DNA of 64,000 nucleotides from Geothrix limicola. GTDB taxonomy: Bacteria > Acidobacteriota > Holophagae > Holophagales > Holophagaceae. The translations under genes were made by a program, and so were the position numbers. Below are positions 1-7,551 of this stretch, in pieces. The stretch covers positions 434,001-498,000 of the forward strand of contig NZ_BSDE01000002.1 in the NCBI RefSeq assembly GCF_030268085.1, written 5' to 3'. The notes beneath the pieces are model-generated. The model was given only the letters and a program-made list of their open reading frames with translations. It had not been told where the DNA came from and ran no database searches. The number at the start of each line of letters is the position of its first letter. Position 1 is the first letter of the stretch.

Positions 1-607
1 CGTTCACTTCCTTGAATTCGTCCAGATCGAGGAAGAGCACCGCAAACCGGGTGCCTCTCCGCTTGGCCTGGAGCAGGGCCTGCTGGAGCCGGTCGTTGAA
101 CAAGAATCGGTTGGGCAGTCCCGTGAGCTGATCGTGACGAGCCAGGTGCTCCAATTGGCCCTGGAGGCGCTTGATCTCGGTGATGTCCTCCTTGATCCCC
201 ACGAAGTGCGTGATGACCCCGTTGTCGTCGCGGATGGGTGAAATCGAGGCCACCTCCCACACCAGGTCGCCTGATTTGGTGCGGTTGTTAAAAACACCGT
301 GCCACTCGTTGCCCGCGAGAATGGTTTTCCACATTTCCTGGTAGAACTCCCGGGACAGGAATTCCCCCTTGATGATCCGCGGCGTCTTTCCGATGGCCTC
401 TTCGGCCGTGTAGCCCATCAGCTGGGTGAATTTGGGATTCACGTACTGGATGACGCCCCGGGTGTCGGTGATGATCACGGAAACCGGGCTCTGCTCCACC
501 GCCTTGACGAGGATCCTCAGGAACCCGAGGACACCCTGGGCCTCCTCAGCCCCCGGAAACAGGGCCGAAAACGTCGGCGTGATGGGAGCGGTTTTGCGGA
601 GAACCAT
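1..607 (-). CDS. PAS domain-containing diguanylate cyclase (partial, 3' end off window)
   Basis: This is a signalling protein predicted to make cyclic di-GMP. Reading the minus strand from an ATG at 607 gives about 202 residues. A PAS sensor domain lies at roughly residues 35-150, with VIITDTRGVIQYVN, the typical GYTAEE(A)IGK and FVGIKEDITE at its end. A short helix (IKRLQGQLEHLA) leads into RHDQLTGLPNR and FAVLFLDLDEFKEVN, which open a GGDEF domain. The GGDEF motif itself lies beyond the left edge, so I cannot judge catalytic competence, nor whether an EAL domain follows. The start was chosen because an AACAGG ribosome site precedes it. The upstream 608-759 is clearly more AT-rich than its surroundings and probably carries the promoter. 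No membrane segment is seen in the visible part. Confidence 0.88.
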   Translation of the reverse strand, partial: MVLRKTAPITPTFSALFPGAEEAQGVLGFLRILVKAVEQSPVSVIITDTRGVIQYVNPKFTQLMGYTAEEAIGKTPRIIKGEFLSREFYQEMWKTILAGNEWHGVFNNRTKSGDLVWEVASISPIRDDNGVITHFVGIKEDITEIKRLQGQLEHLARHDQLTGLPNRFLFNDRLQQALLQAKRRGTRFAVLFLDLDEFKEVN

Positions 608-759
608 CGGTGGCCTGTTAGGGTGTGAGGACAGTTTGAACCAATCAGAAACGAAATAATCAAACGAAATGCCCATGTTTTGACGCTTATTCAATTGTAA
701 ATAAACGCCACAATTCTGCTCTGCCGTGAAACTGCAATTCAGTTCGGCTTCACCCAACC

Positions 760-1197
760 TCAGTCCAGACGGTTTGCAGGGAGCCCCTTGGCCCTTCGCG
801 CTTCCAGCAGCTCCCCAAGGATCACCGCCGCCGCCGCCGCATCCAGCATGGCCTTCCGCTTCTCGGGCTTCACGCCCCGCTCCCGCAACAGGCGTTCAGC
901 CTCGGCGCTGCTGAGGTGCTCGTTCACCAGGCGCAGGGGCAGGCCCGTGCGCGCGGCCAGGTCCTCGCCGAAGGCCCGCGCGGCGGGCGCCGTGGCGCTT
1001 TCGACGCCGTCCTTGTGGCGGGGCAGGCCCACGGCCAAGGCCTGCACACCCTCTTCCCTGCAAAGCTTCACGAGACGCACGAGGGTGCGTTCCTCCTCCT
1101 GAGGCCACACCTCGAAGGGCGAGGCGAGAATCTCCAGCTCGTCCGAAAAGGCGAGGCCGATCTTCTTCGTTCCGTGGTCGATGGCGAGCCAGCGCAT
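760..1197 (-). CDS. ruvX: Holliday junction resolvase-like RuvX/YqgF
   Basis: RNase H-fold protein of the YqgF/RuvX family. The family has been linked both to resolving recombination intermediates and to processing the 5' end of pre-16S rRNA. The 145 residues match the usual length. The N-terminus LAIDHGTKKIGLAFSD carries the first catalytic Asp and the glycine turn. ALAVGLPRHKDG corresponds to the conserved VGLP-x-x-x-G strand. NEHLSSAEAE holds the conserved Glu, and LDAAAAAVIL holds the final Asp of the active site. The start lies only 17 bp from the divergent ogt start, so both promoters must overlap or sit inside the opposite gene. The function is well supported as a family; the precise cellular role is debated. 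Confidence 0.93.
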   Translation of the reverse strand: MRWLAIDHGTKKIGLAFSDELEILASPFEVWPQEEERTLVRLVKLCREEGVQALAVGLPRHKDGVESATAPAARAFGEDLAARTGLPLRLVNEHLSSAEAERLLRERGVKPEKRKAMLDAAAAAVILGELLEARRAKGLPANRLD

Positions 1198-1214
1198 GCT
1201 GCCATCCTAGCGGG

Positions 1215-1694
1215 ATGAAGGCCCGTACCCTCAGCTTCGCCACGGATCTCGGACGGATCCAGCTGACCTGGACGACCGGGGGGATCTGCGCCCTGCGTTT
1301 TGTCGAGGACCTGGATCGCGATGACGCCAAGGAGGCGCCGATCTGGGTGCTGGACGCGGTGCGGCAGCTCATGGCGCACCTCGCGGGCCATCCCCAGACA
1401 CTCAGCAACATCCCCCTCGACCTCTCCGGGCTGACGCCCTTCCAGCGCCGCGTGGCCGAGGTGCTTCGTGCCACTCGGCCCGGGCAGACCATCAGCTACG
1501 GCGAGGTGGCCCTGCTGGCGGGGAGACCCGGCGCGGCGCGGGCCGTGGGGCAGGCCGTGAAGGCCAACCCGATCCTCATTCTCGTGCCCTGCCATCGCGT
1601 CGTCGCCGCCGCTGGGCCGGGTGGCTGGAGCGCCTTCGGCACGCCCGAGCGCAAGGCGCGCCTGCTGGAACTCGAAGCCCTCACAAGCGGTTGA
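1215..1694 (+). CDS. ogt: Methylated-DNA--protein-cysteine S-methyltransferase
   Basis: A suicide repair protein that removes O6-alkyl groups from guanine onto its own cysteine. At 159 residues it is a normal Ogt/MGMT without an AdaA half. The DNA-binding helix-turn-helix region TPFQRRVAEVLRATRPGQTISYGEVA is followed by ARAVGQAVKANPI, which contains the arginine finger and recognition-helix region, and by the active-site PCHRVV with the acceptor Cys. GGWSAFGTPERKARLLELE is the usual C-terminal closing element. The last 14 bp overlap the convergent NAD(P)-binding gene. It is transcribed divergently from ruvX. Confidence 0.94.
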   Translation: MKARTLSFATDLGRIQLTWTTGGICALRFVEDLDRDDAKEAPIWVLDAVRQLMAHLAGHPQTLSNIPLDLSGLTPFQRRVAEVLRATRPGQTISYGEVALLAGRPGAARAVGQAVKANPILILVPCHRVVAAAGPGGWSAFGTPERKARLLELEALTSG

Positions 1695-2340
1695 TGTCGC
1701 GCATCTCCAGCACGGCCTGGGGCGCGCCGTTCCGGGCCGCGTGGATCATGGCCCGGCCCAGCTGTTCGGTGGTGGTGAGGCTGTCGGGTGAAAGGGCCTT
1801 CAGCAACGGGAGGAAGGGGCCCAACGCCCGATAGAGCAGGCGGTAGAGCGGTGTGCGCGACCTGATGCCATGCAGGGGCCGGATGGCGCCCGGACGGAAC
1901 AGGTGGACGGCCCTGAAGGGCAGGCGCAGGAGCGCGTTTTCCGTCTGGCCCTTCACCCGCGCCCACATGATGCGGCCCTTTTCGGAGCTGTCGGCACCGG
2001 CTCCGGAGATGTAGCCGAAGCTCATGCGCGGGTTGAGCCCGCAGAGCGTCGTCGCGACTGCCAGCGTCAGATCGAAGGTGATGCGGTGGTACTCCGCTTC
2101 GCCGAGGCCCGCGGAGGAGACGCCCAGGCAGAAGAAGCAGGAATCCAGGTCCCCGAGCTGGTCGGCGATGGGCGACAGGTCGAAGCAGTCCGCATGAAGG
2201 ATCTCCTTCAGCTTCGGATGCGCCTTCCCCGTGAGGCTGCGCCCCACGGAGACCACCTGGGTCACCTCGGGATCGAGCAGGCACTCGCGCAGCACGCCCT
2301 GGCCGATCATGCCCGTGGCGCCGAAGAGTAGGACCTTCAC
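1681..2340 (-). CDS. NAD(P)-binding atypical short-chain dehydrogenase-like protein
   Basis: A Rossmann-fold protein of the NAD(P)-dependent epimerase/atypical SDR type, 219 residues. The first 12 residues include the dinucleotide-binding GATGMIGQG. A later YISGAGADSSEKG followed by MWARVKGQTE resembles the strand and the Lys-bearing helix of atypical SDRs. The canonical YxxxK pair is not intact: there is no Tyr four residues before that Lys. The substrate cannot be told. Close homologues are often annotated as epimerase or NmrA-like proteins. The gene starts 4 bp inside the end of the metallo-beta-lactamase-fold gene on the same strand, so the two are probably co-transcribed and translationally coupled. 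Confidence 0.8.
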   Translation of the reverse strand: MKVLLFGATGMIGQGVLRECLLDPEVTQVVSVGRSLTGKAHPKLKEILHADCFDLSPIADQLGDLDSCFFCLGVSSAGLGEAEYHRITFDLTLAVATTLCGLNPRMSFGYISGAGADSSEKGRIMWARVKGQTENALLRLPFRAVHLFRPGAIRPLHGIRSRTPLYRLLYRALGPFLPLLKALSPDSLTTTEQLGRAMIHAARNGAPQAVLEMRDINRL

Positions 2341-3395
2341 GCCGCACCTCCGGGAACAGTCTGGGGCCTGAGGCCATCCGGCGTGGCGCGGATCGGCCGC
2401 TCAGCCTCCGTCTTCCAGGGGAGGGCGGGCCACCAGCGCACCAGGTCCGGAGGTGTGCCGGGCTCCAGGCTTTCGCCGGGACGGGGCACCACCACGATCG
2501 CCCCCGCGGCCCGTGCGGCCACCAGCACCCGCTCGATGGGCTCGGTCCAGCCGTGGGCGGCCAGGTCGAAGAGGCCCCAGTGCACGGGCATCAGCACGCG
2601 GCCGCGCACCATGGCGTGGGCCCGCACGGCCTGCTCGGGGCCCAGATGCCAATCCGGCCAGGCCTGGCCGTAGGCGCCCGCCTCGATCATCGTCAGGTCG
2701 AAGGGGCCCAGACGCTCACCGATCTCGGCCAGGCCCGGGAACATCCCCGTGTCGCCGGAGTAATAGACGCGATGGTGCGCGCCCCGGAAGGCAAAGCCGC
2801 CCCACAGCGTCTTGTCCTTGTCCAGCAGCGTCCGCCCCGAGGCATGGCGGGCCGGCGTGAGAGTGATCTCCAGGGTTCCGACGCGCGTCGATTCCCACCA
2901 GTCCAGTTCGGTGATGCGCGCGGCGGGCACGCCCCAGCGGATCAGCCGCGCACCCACGCCCAGGGGCACGACGAAGCGCGTGTCCCAGTCCCGGATGCGC
3001 AGGATGGTGGCGCGATCCAGGTGGTCGTAGTGGTCGTGGGAGATGGCCACCACCTGGGGGACGGGGAGCGCCTCCACCTCGATCAGCGGCGCGTAGAAGC
3101 GCTTGGGACCGGCCCACCCGAACGGGGAGGCCCGCTCGCCCCAGACGGGGTCCGTCAGGATCCGCGTGCCGTCTATCTCGAGGTACACCGTGGAATGCCC
3201 GAGCCACGTGGCGCGCAGGCCCGAGGCCGAATCGGCGGCCAGGCCCTCGCGGGTGGGATGCAGCACCGGCAGCTCCAGGTCGGGCGTCGAATGGCGATCG
3301 CGGTTCAGGATGCTCCAAAGCCCGCCCAGGTAGTCGTTCCAGAGGGGTTGGGCATTGCGGAACCGGCCCTGGTGCCAGTGCGGGGATCGCTGCAT
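2337..3395 (-). CDS. MBL-fold metallo-hydrolase (RomA / NAPE-PLD-like)
   Basis: A zinc-dependent hydrolase of 352 residues related to the RomA and NAPE-phospholipase D branch of the metallo-beta-lactamase fold. ATWLGHSTVYLEIDG and ILTDPVW are the typical entry strands of this branch. The metal site HDHYDH (HxHxDH) lies at about residue 120. Further ligands are likely in PARHASGR, YYSGDTG and the late VHWGLFDLA. An ATG at 3467 would lengthen the protein by 24 residues. I prefer the ATG at 3395 because GAAGGAG sits nine bases upstream and the extension would cover the operator region. It is divergent from a TetR gene across two palindromes, so repression by that TetR is likely. The substrate is unknown. 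Confidence 0.88.
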   Translation of the reverse strand: MQRSPHWHQGRFRNAQPLWNDYLGGLWSILNRDRHSTPDLELPVLHPTREGLAADSASGLRATWLGHSTVYLEIDGTRILTDPVWGERASPFGWAGPKRFYAPLIEVEALPVPQVVAISHDHYDHLDRATILRIRDWDTRFVVPLGVGARLIRWGVPAARITELDWWESTRVGTLEITLTPARHASGRTLLDKDKTLWGGFAFRGAHHRVYYSGDTGMFPGLAEIGERLGPFDLTMIEAGAYGQAWPDWHLGPEQAVRAHAMVRGRVLMPVHWGLFDLAAHGWTEPIERVLVAARAAGAIVVVPRPGESLEPGTPPDLVRWWPALPWKTEAERPIRATPDGLRPQTVPGGAA

Positions 3396-3416
3396 GGGGT
3401 GGGTCTCCTTCAGATT

Positions 3417-3439
3417 TGACATATGGACGAAAAATGTCA
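3417..3439. promoter_or_regulatory. TetR operator candidate 1 (imperfect palindrome)
   Basis: TGACA at 3417-3421 and TGTCA at 3435-3439 form inverted half-sites with a 13-base spacer. Extending outwards, ATTTGACA and TGTCAGAT match at 7 of 8 positions. The left half-site doubles as a TTGACA hexamer. The site lies just upstream of the minus-strand hydrolase start (3395). Confidence 0.55.
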
Positions 3440-3446
3440 GATAGCC

Positions 3447-3479
3447 AATCTTGACAATCAGACACAATTTGTCAAGATT
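3447..3479. promoter_or_regulatory. TetR operator candidate 2 (perfect 10-bp inverted repeat)
   Basis: AATCTTGACA at 3447-3456 and TGTCAAGATT at 3470-3479 are perfect reverse complements separated by 13 bases. This is the same spacing and the same TGACA/TGTCA core as candidate 1. The centres of the two sites are 35 bp apart. The right arm ends six bases before the TetR ATG at 3485, so binding would also block the regulator's own start region, a classic autoregulatory layout. Confidence 0.65.
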
Positions 3480-3484
3480 CCCTC

Positions 3485-4075
3485 ATGCGGGAAGCCAAAA
3501 AGACCAAGGTCCTCGAGGCCGCCGAAGCCGCCTTCCTTCGGTATGGCTACCGGCGGGTGACCATGGGCGACATCGCCTCTGCGGCGGGCATCTCCCGGCC
3601 CGCCCTGTACATCCACTTCTGCAACAAGGAAACGATCTTCCAGGGCGTCCTCCGGGCCTTCATGGCCAGGACCCTCGAGGAGCTCCGGGCCGGGCTGGCC
3701 GCCCAGCCCACGGCGGAGGCCAAGCTCCGCTTCGCGTTCGAGGTCTGGGCCGTGCGCCCCTTCGGCCTGCTCAGTGCCACGCCGGACGCCAAGGAGCTCG
3801 TCGACTGCGGCTTCGCCTTCGCCCGCGGGGCCATCGACGAAGGCGCCCAGGCCTTCGAGGCGGAGCTCGCCGCCATCCTGGCGCCCCTGGGCGAGGGGGC
3901 CGCCCTGCCCGACCCGGCCCAGATGGCCCGGATCCTCAGTCGGGCCGTCCAGGGCTTCAAGCAGACCGCCGCCTCCACCGAGGAGCTGGGGGCCCTGATC
4001 GAAGGGCTGCTGGGCATGGTGCTGCCCTCGCTTGGGCCGGGCCATACTGAAGCCGATGCCGAAGCCCTTCCCTGA
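3485..4075 (+). CDS. TetR/AcrR family transcriptional regulator
   Basis: A one-component repressor of 196 residues. The N-terminal helix-turn-helix is evident: KVLEAAEAAFLRYGYRRVTMGDIASAAGIS followed by ALYIHFCNKETIF, the standard TetR_N signature. Residues 60-196 are an all-helical ligand and dimerisation region with no recognisable ligand class. The gene is divergent from the metallo-hydrolase, and the intergenic region holds two palindromes of identical spacing, making that hydrolase gene and the regulator itself the likely targets. The 3' end overlaps murB by 20 bp in another frame, so read-through into the cell-division cluster is possible. Confidence 0.93.
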   Translation: MREAKKTKVLEAAEAAFLRYGYRRVTMGDIASAAGISRPALYIHFCNKETIFQGVLRAFMARTLEELRAGLAAQPTAEAKLRFAFEVWAVRPFGLLSATPDAKELVDCGFAFARGAIDEGAQAFEAELAAILAPLGEGAALPDPAQMARILSRAVQGFKQTAASTEELGALIEGLLGMVLPSLGPGHTEADAEALP

Positions 4076-4943
4076 CGACCTGCTGAAGGTCCCGCACCGT
4101 CGGGACGTGCCCTTCTCCAAGCTCACCACCCTGGGTGTGGGGGGGCTCTGCCACTGGCTCTTCGAGCCCATCACCGAGCTTGAAGCCCAGGCCTTCGTCC
4201 GCGCCTGCGCCCGGGAGGGCCTGCCCTGGCGGGTGCTGGGCGGGGGCTCCAACCTGGTCGTCCTGGGCGATCTGTCCATGCCCGTGCTGCGCCTGGCCCT
4301 GCCGAAGACCATCCAGCGCGAGGGGACCCGCATCTGCGCCCCCGCCAGCCACGGCCACATCGCCCTGGCCGAGGCCGCCGCCGCCGCGGGGCTGTCGGGC
4401 CTGGAATTCGCCAGCGGCATCCCCGGCTCCCTGGGCGGCGCCATCCGCATGAACGCCGGGGCCTACGGCCGCGAATGGGTCGACGTGCTCACGCGCTACC
4501 GCTTCCTCAGCCCCGAGGGCGATCTGGTGGACAAGGCCCCCGATCCCGGCGAATTCAGCTACCGCTGGAGCTTCCTTACCGGAGGCCGGGTGGTGCTCTC
4601 GGCCACGGCGCAACTGGCCGAGGGCGACCCCTCCGCCATCCGCGCCCAGGTGGCGGAGTACCGCGGGAAGCGCGGCACCAGCCAGCCCCTCTCCAAGCGC
4701 AATGCCGGCTGCATCTTCAAGAACCCGCCGGGCCAAAGCGCCGGCCGGCTCATCGATCAGGCGGGCCTCAAGGGCCTGCGCATCGGCGACGCCGAGGTGA
4801 GCCCGGAGCACGCCAACTTCCTCGTGAACCACGGACACGCCACCGCCGCCGAATTCGCCGAGCTGATGGATCAGGTCCGCGCCCGGGTCCTCGAGGCCTC
4901 CGGCGTGGCACTGGAACCCGAGGTCGAGATCTGGCGCGGATAG
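4056..4943 (+). CDS. murB: UDP-N-acetylmuramate dehydrogenase MurB
   Basis: FAD enzyme that reduces UDP-GlcNAc-enolpyruvate to UDP-MurNAc in cytoplasmic peptidoglycan synthesis. The 295 residues fit the shorter type II family. FAD-binding segments include WRVLGGGSNLVV and SGIPGSLGGAIRMNAGAYG. The substrate and catalytic region reads RNAGCIFKNPPG, with Cys where the E. coli enzyme has the proton-donating Ser. The closing EVEIWRG carries the conserved Glu. An upstream ATG at 4032 would add eight residues inside the TetR gene. ATG 4056 gives the conventional N-terminus. Ten bases separate the gene from ftsQ. Confidence 0.93.
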   Translation: MPKPFPDDLLKVPHRRDVPFSKLTTLGVGGLCHWLFEPITELEAQAFVRACAREGLPWRVLGGGSNLVVLGDLSMPVLRLALPKTIQREGTRICAPASHGHIALAEAAAAAGLSGLEFASGIPGSLGGAIRMNAGAYGREWVDVLTRYRFLSPEGDLVDKAPDPGEFSYRWSFLTGGRVVLSATAQLAEGDPSAIRAQVAEYRGKRGTSQPLSKRNAGCIFKNPPGQSAGRLIDQAGLKGLRIGDAEVSPEHANFLVNHGHATAAEFAELMDQVRARVLEASGVALEPEVEIWRG

Positions 4944-4953
4944 ACTGGTCGAT

Positions 4954-5742
4954 ATGTCCATGCTCCCCCGCACCCGCCCGAAACGGCCCTGGCTACCCTG
5001 GGCCCGGGCCGGCATCACCCTCGTGGTCATCGGCGCCGCGGGCTGGGGCCTGATGGAGCTGGGCACGCGGTACCTGGGCCTTCAGAAGCTCATCATCGAG
5101 CAGGTGAACGTGAGCGGCTGCCGGGGCGAGCGGCAGGCCGAGATCCAGAAGCTGGCCGAGCAGCTGGTGCTGGGCAAGCCCCTCTTCTGGGTGGACGCCG
5201 AGGAGCTACGGTCCCGCATCGAAGCCAAGCGCTGGGTGCGCGGCCTGCAGATCCGCAAGGATCCCCCGGACCGCCTCAGCCTGGCCATTGAGGAGCGACG
5301 GCCCGTGCTCTGGCTGGTCCGCGCCAATGGCGTGTTCCTCGTGTCGGACGACGGAGTCCTGCTCGATCGGGTCAACCAGGCCAACTTAAATCCCATTCCC
5401 GTCGTGGTGGATCCATCCAGCCAAACGGATCATGGACTCGCCCACTTGGTCAGTGCTGCACGCATTCTGCGCGAAAAACAGCAGGGCTTTTATGATCGCA
5501 TCACCGAACTGCGGGATAGCCCCAAGGGGCCTGTGGCCTACATCGAGGGGCTTCCGGCACCAATCTACCTTTCTCGCCAAGATGTGACGAAAAACGTGCC
5601 CAATTTCCAGGGCCTCTTCGTGGACCGCCTCTCCCAGCGGCCGGATCTGGCCCGGCTCCGCTACGTGGATCTGAGATGGGACGACGAGGTCGCCGTGGGC
5701 GAACCCGAGGACGTCCCCTCCTCCACAAAGCCGCCGCGCTGA
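4954..5742 (+). CDS. ftsQ: Cell division protein FtsQ
   Basis: Divisome membrane protein that connects early and late division proteins. It is 262 residues with the standard FtsQ plan: a basic cytoplasmic tail (RTRPKRPW), one membrane span at about residues 18-38, then a POTRA domain (IIEQVNVSGCRG ... LGKPLFWVDAEELRSRIE ... WVRGLQIRKDPPDRLSLAIEERRPV). The beta domain follows, with FLVSDDGVLLDR. The last 20 residues are rich in Pro, Glu and Ser and probably disordered. It lies in the expected place between murB and ftsA. Confidence 0.9.
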   Translation: MSMLPRTRPKRPWLPWARAGITLVVIGAAGWGLMELGTRYLGLQKLIIEQVNVSGCRGERQAEIQKLAEQLVLGKPLFWVDAEELRSRIEAKRWVRGLQIRKDPPDRLSLAIEERRPVLWLVRANGVFLVSDDGVLLDRVNQANLNPIPVVVDPSSQTDHGLAHLVSAARILREKQQGFYDRITELRDSPKGPVAYIEGLPAPIYLSRQDVTKNVPNFQGLFVDRLSQRPDLARLRYVDLRWDDEVAVGEPEDVPSSTKPPR

Positions 5743-5835
5743 ACCGCGAGGTTAGAAAACGGCGTTTTTCCTGCCACGATTTCTCGATTTCGCGAGGGAA
5801 ACTGGTATAAACCTAGAGCAAGGAAAAGGACTTTC

Positions 5836-7050
5836 ATGACGCAGCGCGCCGTACTTCTGGGACTCGACCTGGGTGCAAGTAAAGTTGTGGCGGTGGTCGC
5901 CGTCCAGGAAGAAGACGGCACCCTGAACGTGACGGGCACCGGCCAGGCCTCGCCCCAGGGCGGACTCACCCAGGGCCAGGTCACCGACATGGACCTCAGC
6001 ACCCGCGCCATCGTGCGCGCGGTGGAAGAGGCCATGAACACCGCGGGCCAGGCCAAGGTCGACGGCATCCGCGTCGCCGTGGACGGCATCCAGTTCAAGG
6101 GCGAGAACCTCCGCGATTCGATCACCATCAGCAGCGGCGACAAGATCATCACCGCCGCCGACCGCGACCGCGTGCTGGAACAGGCCACCAACAGCTGCAA
6201 GCTGGCCAAGGAAGAGCTCGTCCTGCACCGCATCCCGCAGATCTTCCACATCAAGGGCCAGCGCGACATCCGCAATCCCGTGGGCATGTTCGGCGAAACG
6301 CTCGAGGCCGAAGTCCGCATCACCGTCGCACCCAGCCCCGTGATCATGAACATCCAGCTGGCGCTGAAGAATGCCGGCCTGCACGGCGCCGAGCTGATGT
6401 ACTCGCCGCTGGCCAGCGCCGAGGCCGTGCTCAGCCGCGAGGACCGCGAGAACGGCGCCGTCGTGGTCGACATCGGCGAGCAGCTCACCCACCTGGGCAT
6501 CTTCCTGCACGGCACCTTGTTCCACTCCGCCGTCATCCCAATCGGCGGCGCCCACTTCACCCGTGACCTCGAGATCACCAAACACCTGGGCGGCATCGCG
6601 GCCTCGGAACGCATCAAGATGCGCTTCGGCACCGTGCTTCCCAGCCACGTGCCCGCCGAAGAATCCGTCGAACTCGAAGAGGAGGGACGCCTCGTTTCAC
6701 GCCGCGAGATCGCCGAAGTGCTCCAGGCCCGCGCCGCGGAACTGCTGAACCTCGTGCTCGCCGAAATGGGCCGCACGGGCCTCATGCACGAGATCCACGG
6801 CGGCGTGCACCTGGTGGGCGGCGGCGCGCTGCTCACCCACCTGCCCATCCTCGCCCAGACCCTGCTGGGCCGGCCCCGCGTGGTGCTGGGCCGCATCCAG
6901 GGCGTCGGCGGCCTGCCCCAGGCCACCGGCAATCCCTTCTTCGTGAACGCGCTGGGCGCCGTGAAGGCCCTTTCGCGCGACATGAACGAAACCCGCGGCA
7001 AGCAGGATCGCGGCGACGGCCTCCTCGGCCGCTTCAAGAAACTCTTTTAA
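5836..7050 (+). CDS. ftsA: Cell division protein FtsA
   Basis: Actin-like ATPase of 404 residues that anchors FtsZ to the membrane. LLGLDLGASKVVAVVA is the phosphate-1 loop and VVVDIGEQLTHLGIF is the phosphate-2 loop. The latter has GEQ where most FtsA proteins have GGG. VHLVGGGALLTHLP is the adenosine motif, followed by the GLPQATGNPFFVNALGA segment. The C-terminal GLLGRFKKLF is the amphipathic membrane-targeting helix. A 93-bp gap precedes it, containing TATAAA at 5806-5811, which could serve as a -10 box, but I see no matching -35. ftsZ normally follows at once; here a GxxExxY element intervenes. Confidence 0.95.
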   Translation: MTQRAVLLGLDLGASKVVAVVAVQEEDGTLNVTGTGQASPQGGLTQGQVTDMDLSTRAIVRAVEEAMNTAGQAKVDGIRVAVDGIQFKGENLRDSITISSGDKIITAADRDRVLEQATNSCKLAKEELVLHRIPQIFHIKGQRDIRNPVGMFGETLEAEVRITVAPSPVIMNIQLALKNAGLHGAELMYSPLASAEAVLSREDRENGAVVVDIGEQLTHLGIFLHGTLFHSAVIPIGGAHFTRDLEITKHLGGIAASERIKMRFGTVLPSHVPAEESVELEEEGRLVSRREIAEVLQARAAELLNLVLAEMGRTGLMHEIHGGVHLVGGGALLTHLPILAQTLLGRPRVVLGRIQGVGGLPQATGNPFFVNALGAVKALSRDMNETRGKQDRGDGLLGRFKKLF

Positions 7051-7052
7051 GA

Positions 7053-7515
7053 GATTCACCACGGAGACACGGAGTGCACGGAGAACTGATTCACGGAGAG
7101 ATCACGGAGAAGGTGCTTGGGGCTGCCGTCGAGGTCCACGAGCATCTGGGACCTGGCCTACTCGAATCAGCCTATGAAGCCTGCCTCTGCCATGAGTTCG
7201 AAATCCGCGGGCTTTCCTTTCAGCGGCAAGTGCGCCTCCCCCTCGAATACAAAGGCCTCCGCGTGGATGCCGCCTTCCGTCTGGATCTTGTGGTGGAAGG
7301 CAAGGTTATCGTCGAGCTGAAGAGCCAGGAAGGGATCCTTCCCGTCCACGAAGCGCAGCTCATGACCTACCTGAAATTGACGGGTATGCGAGTGGGCCTG
7401 TTGATGAATTTCAATGTTCCAATCATGAATGATGGCATCGTCCGTCGCGTCCTCTAGTCTTCCCTGTTTTTCTCCGTGCCTTTCCTCAGTGTTCTCCGTG
7501 TCTCCGTGGTGAATC
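7053..7515. mobile_element. GxxExxY element bounded by perfect 22-bp inverted repeats
   Basis: The left end 7053-7074 begins GATTCACCACGGAG and the right end 7494-7515 is its exact reverse complement over all 22 bases. Both arms are built from the unit CACGGAGA. Further copies of CACGGAG follow the left end (inside the start of the enclosed gene) and, inverted, occur at 7471-7477. The element is 463 bp, begins three bases after the ftsA stop and ends 36 bases before the ftsZ ATG. It holds one gene and no transposase. No target-site duplication is obvious. The inserted or mobile nature is inferred from the repeats and the position. Confidence 0.7.
7074..7457 (+). CDS. GxxExxY protein (PD-(D/E)XK nuclease-like)
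   Basis: A 127-residue protein of the GxxExxY family (Pfam PDDEXK_3 type). The defining motif is GPGLLESAYE at about residue 25. RLDLVVEGKVIVELKS carries the D...ExK triad of the PD-(D/E)XK nuclease fold. The end, LLMNFNVPIMNDGIVRRV, matches the family. The start is GTG at 7074, whose first base is the last base of the left inverted repeat, so the repeat is part of the gene's translation start region. The repeat supplies GGAG just before the GTG. The role is unknown; related genes are scattered through many genomes, commonly beside short palindromic repeats. It sits alone between ftsA and ftsZ. Confidence 0.88.
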   Translation: MHGELIHGEITEKVLGAAVEVHEHLGPGLLESAYEACLCHEFEIRGLSFQRQVRLPLEYKGLRVDAAFRLDLVVEGKVIVELKSQEGILPVHEAQLMTYLKLTGMRVGLLMNFNVPIMNDGIVRRVL

Positions 7516-7551
7516 CTGTCTTTTGAATTGTCCCCACTCCCGGGAGCCCCG

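Noticed and set aside
7074-7457. Treating the gene between ftsA and ftsZ as a division gene
   Set aside because: Its sequence is a GxxExxY/PD-(D/E)XK protein and it is framed by inverted repeats, so position alone is misleading.
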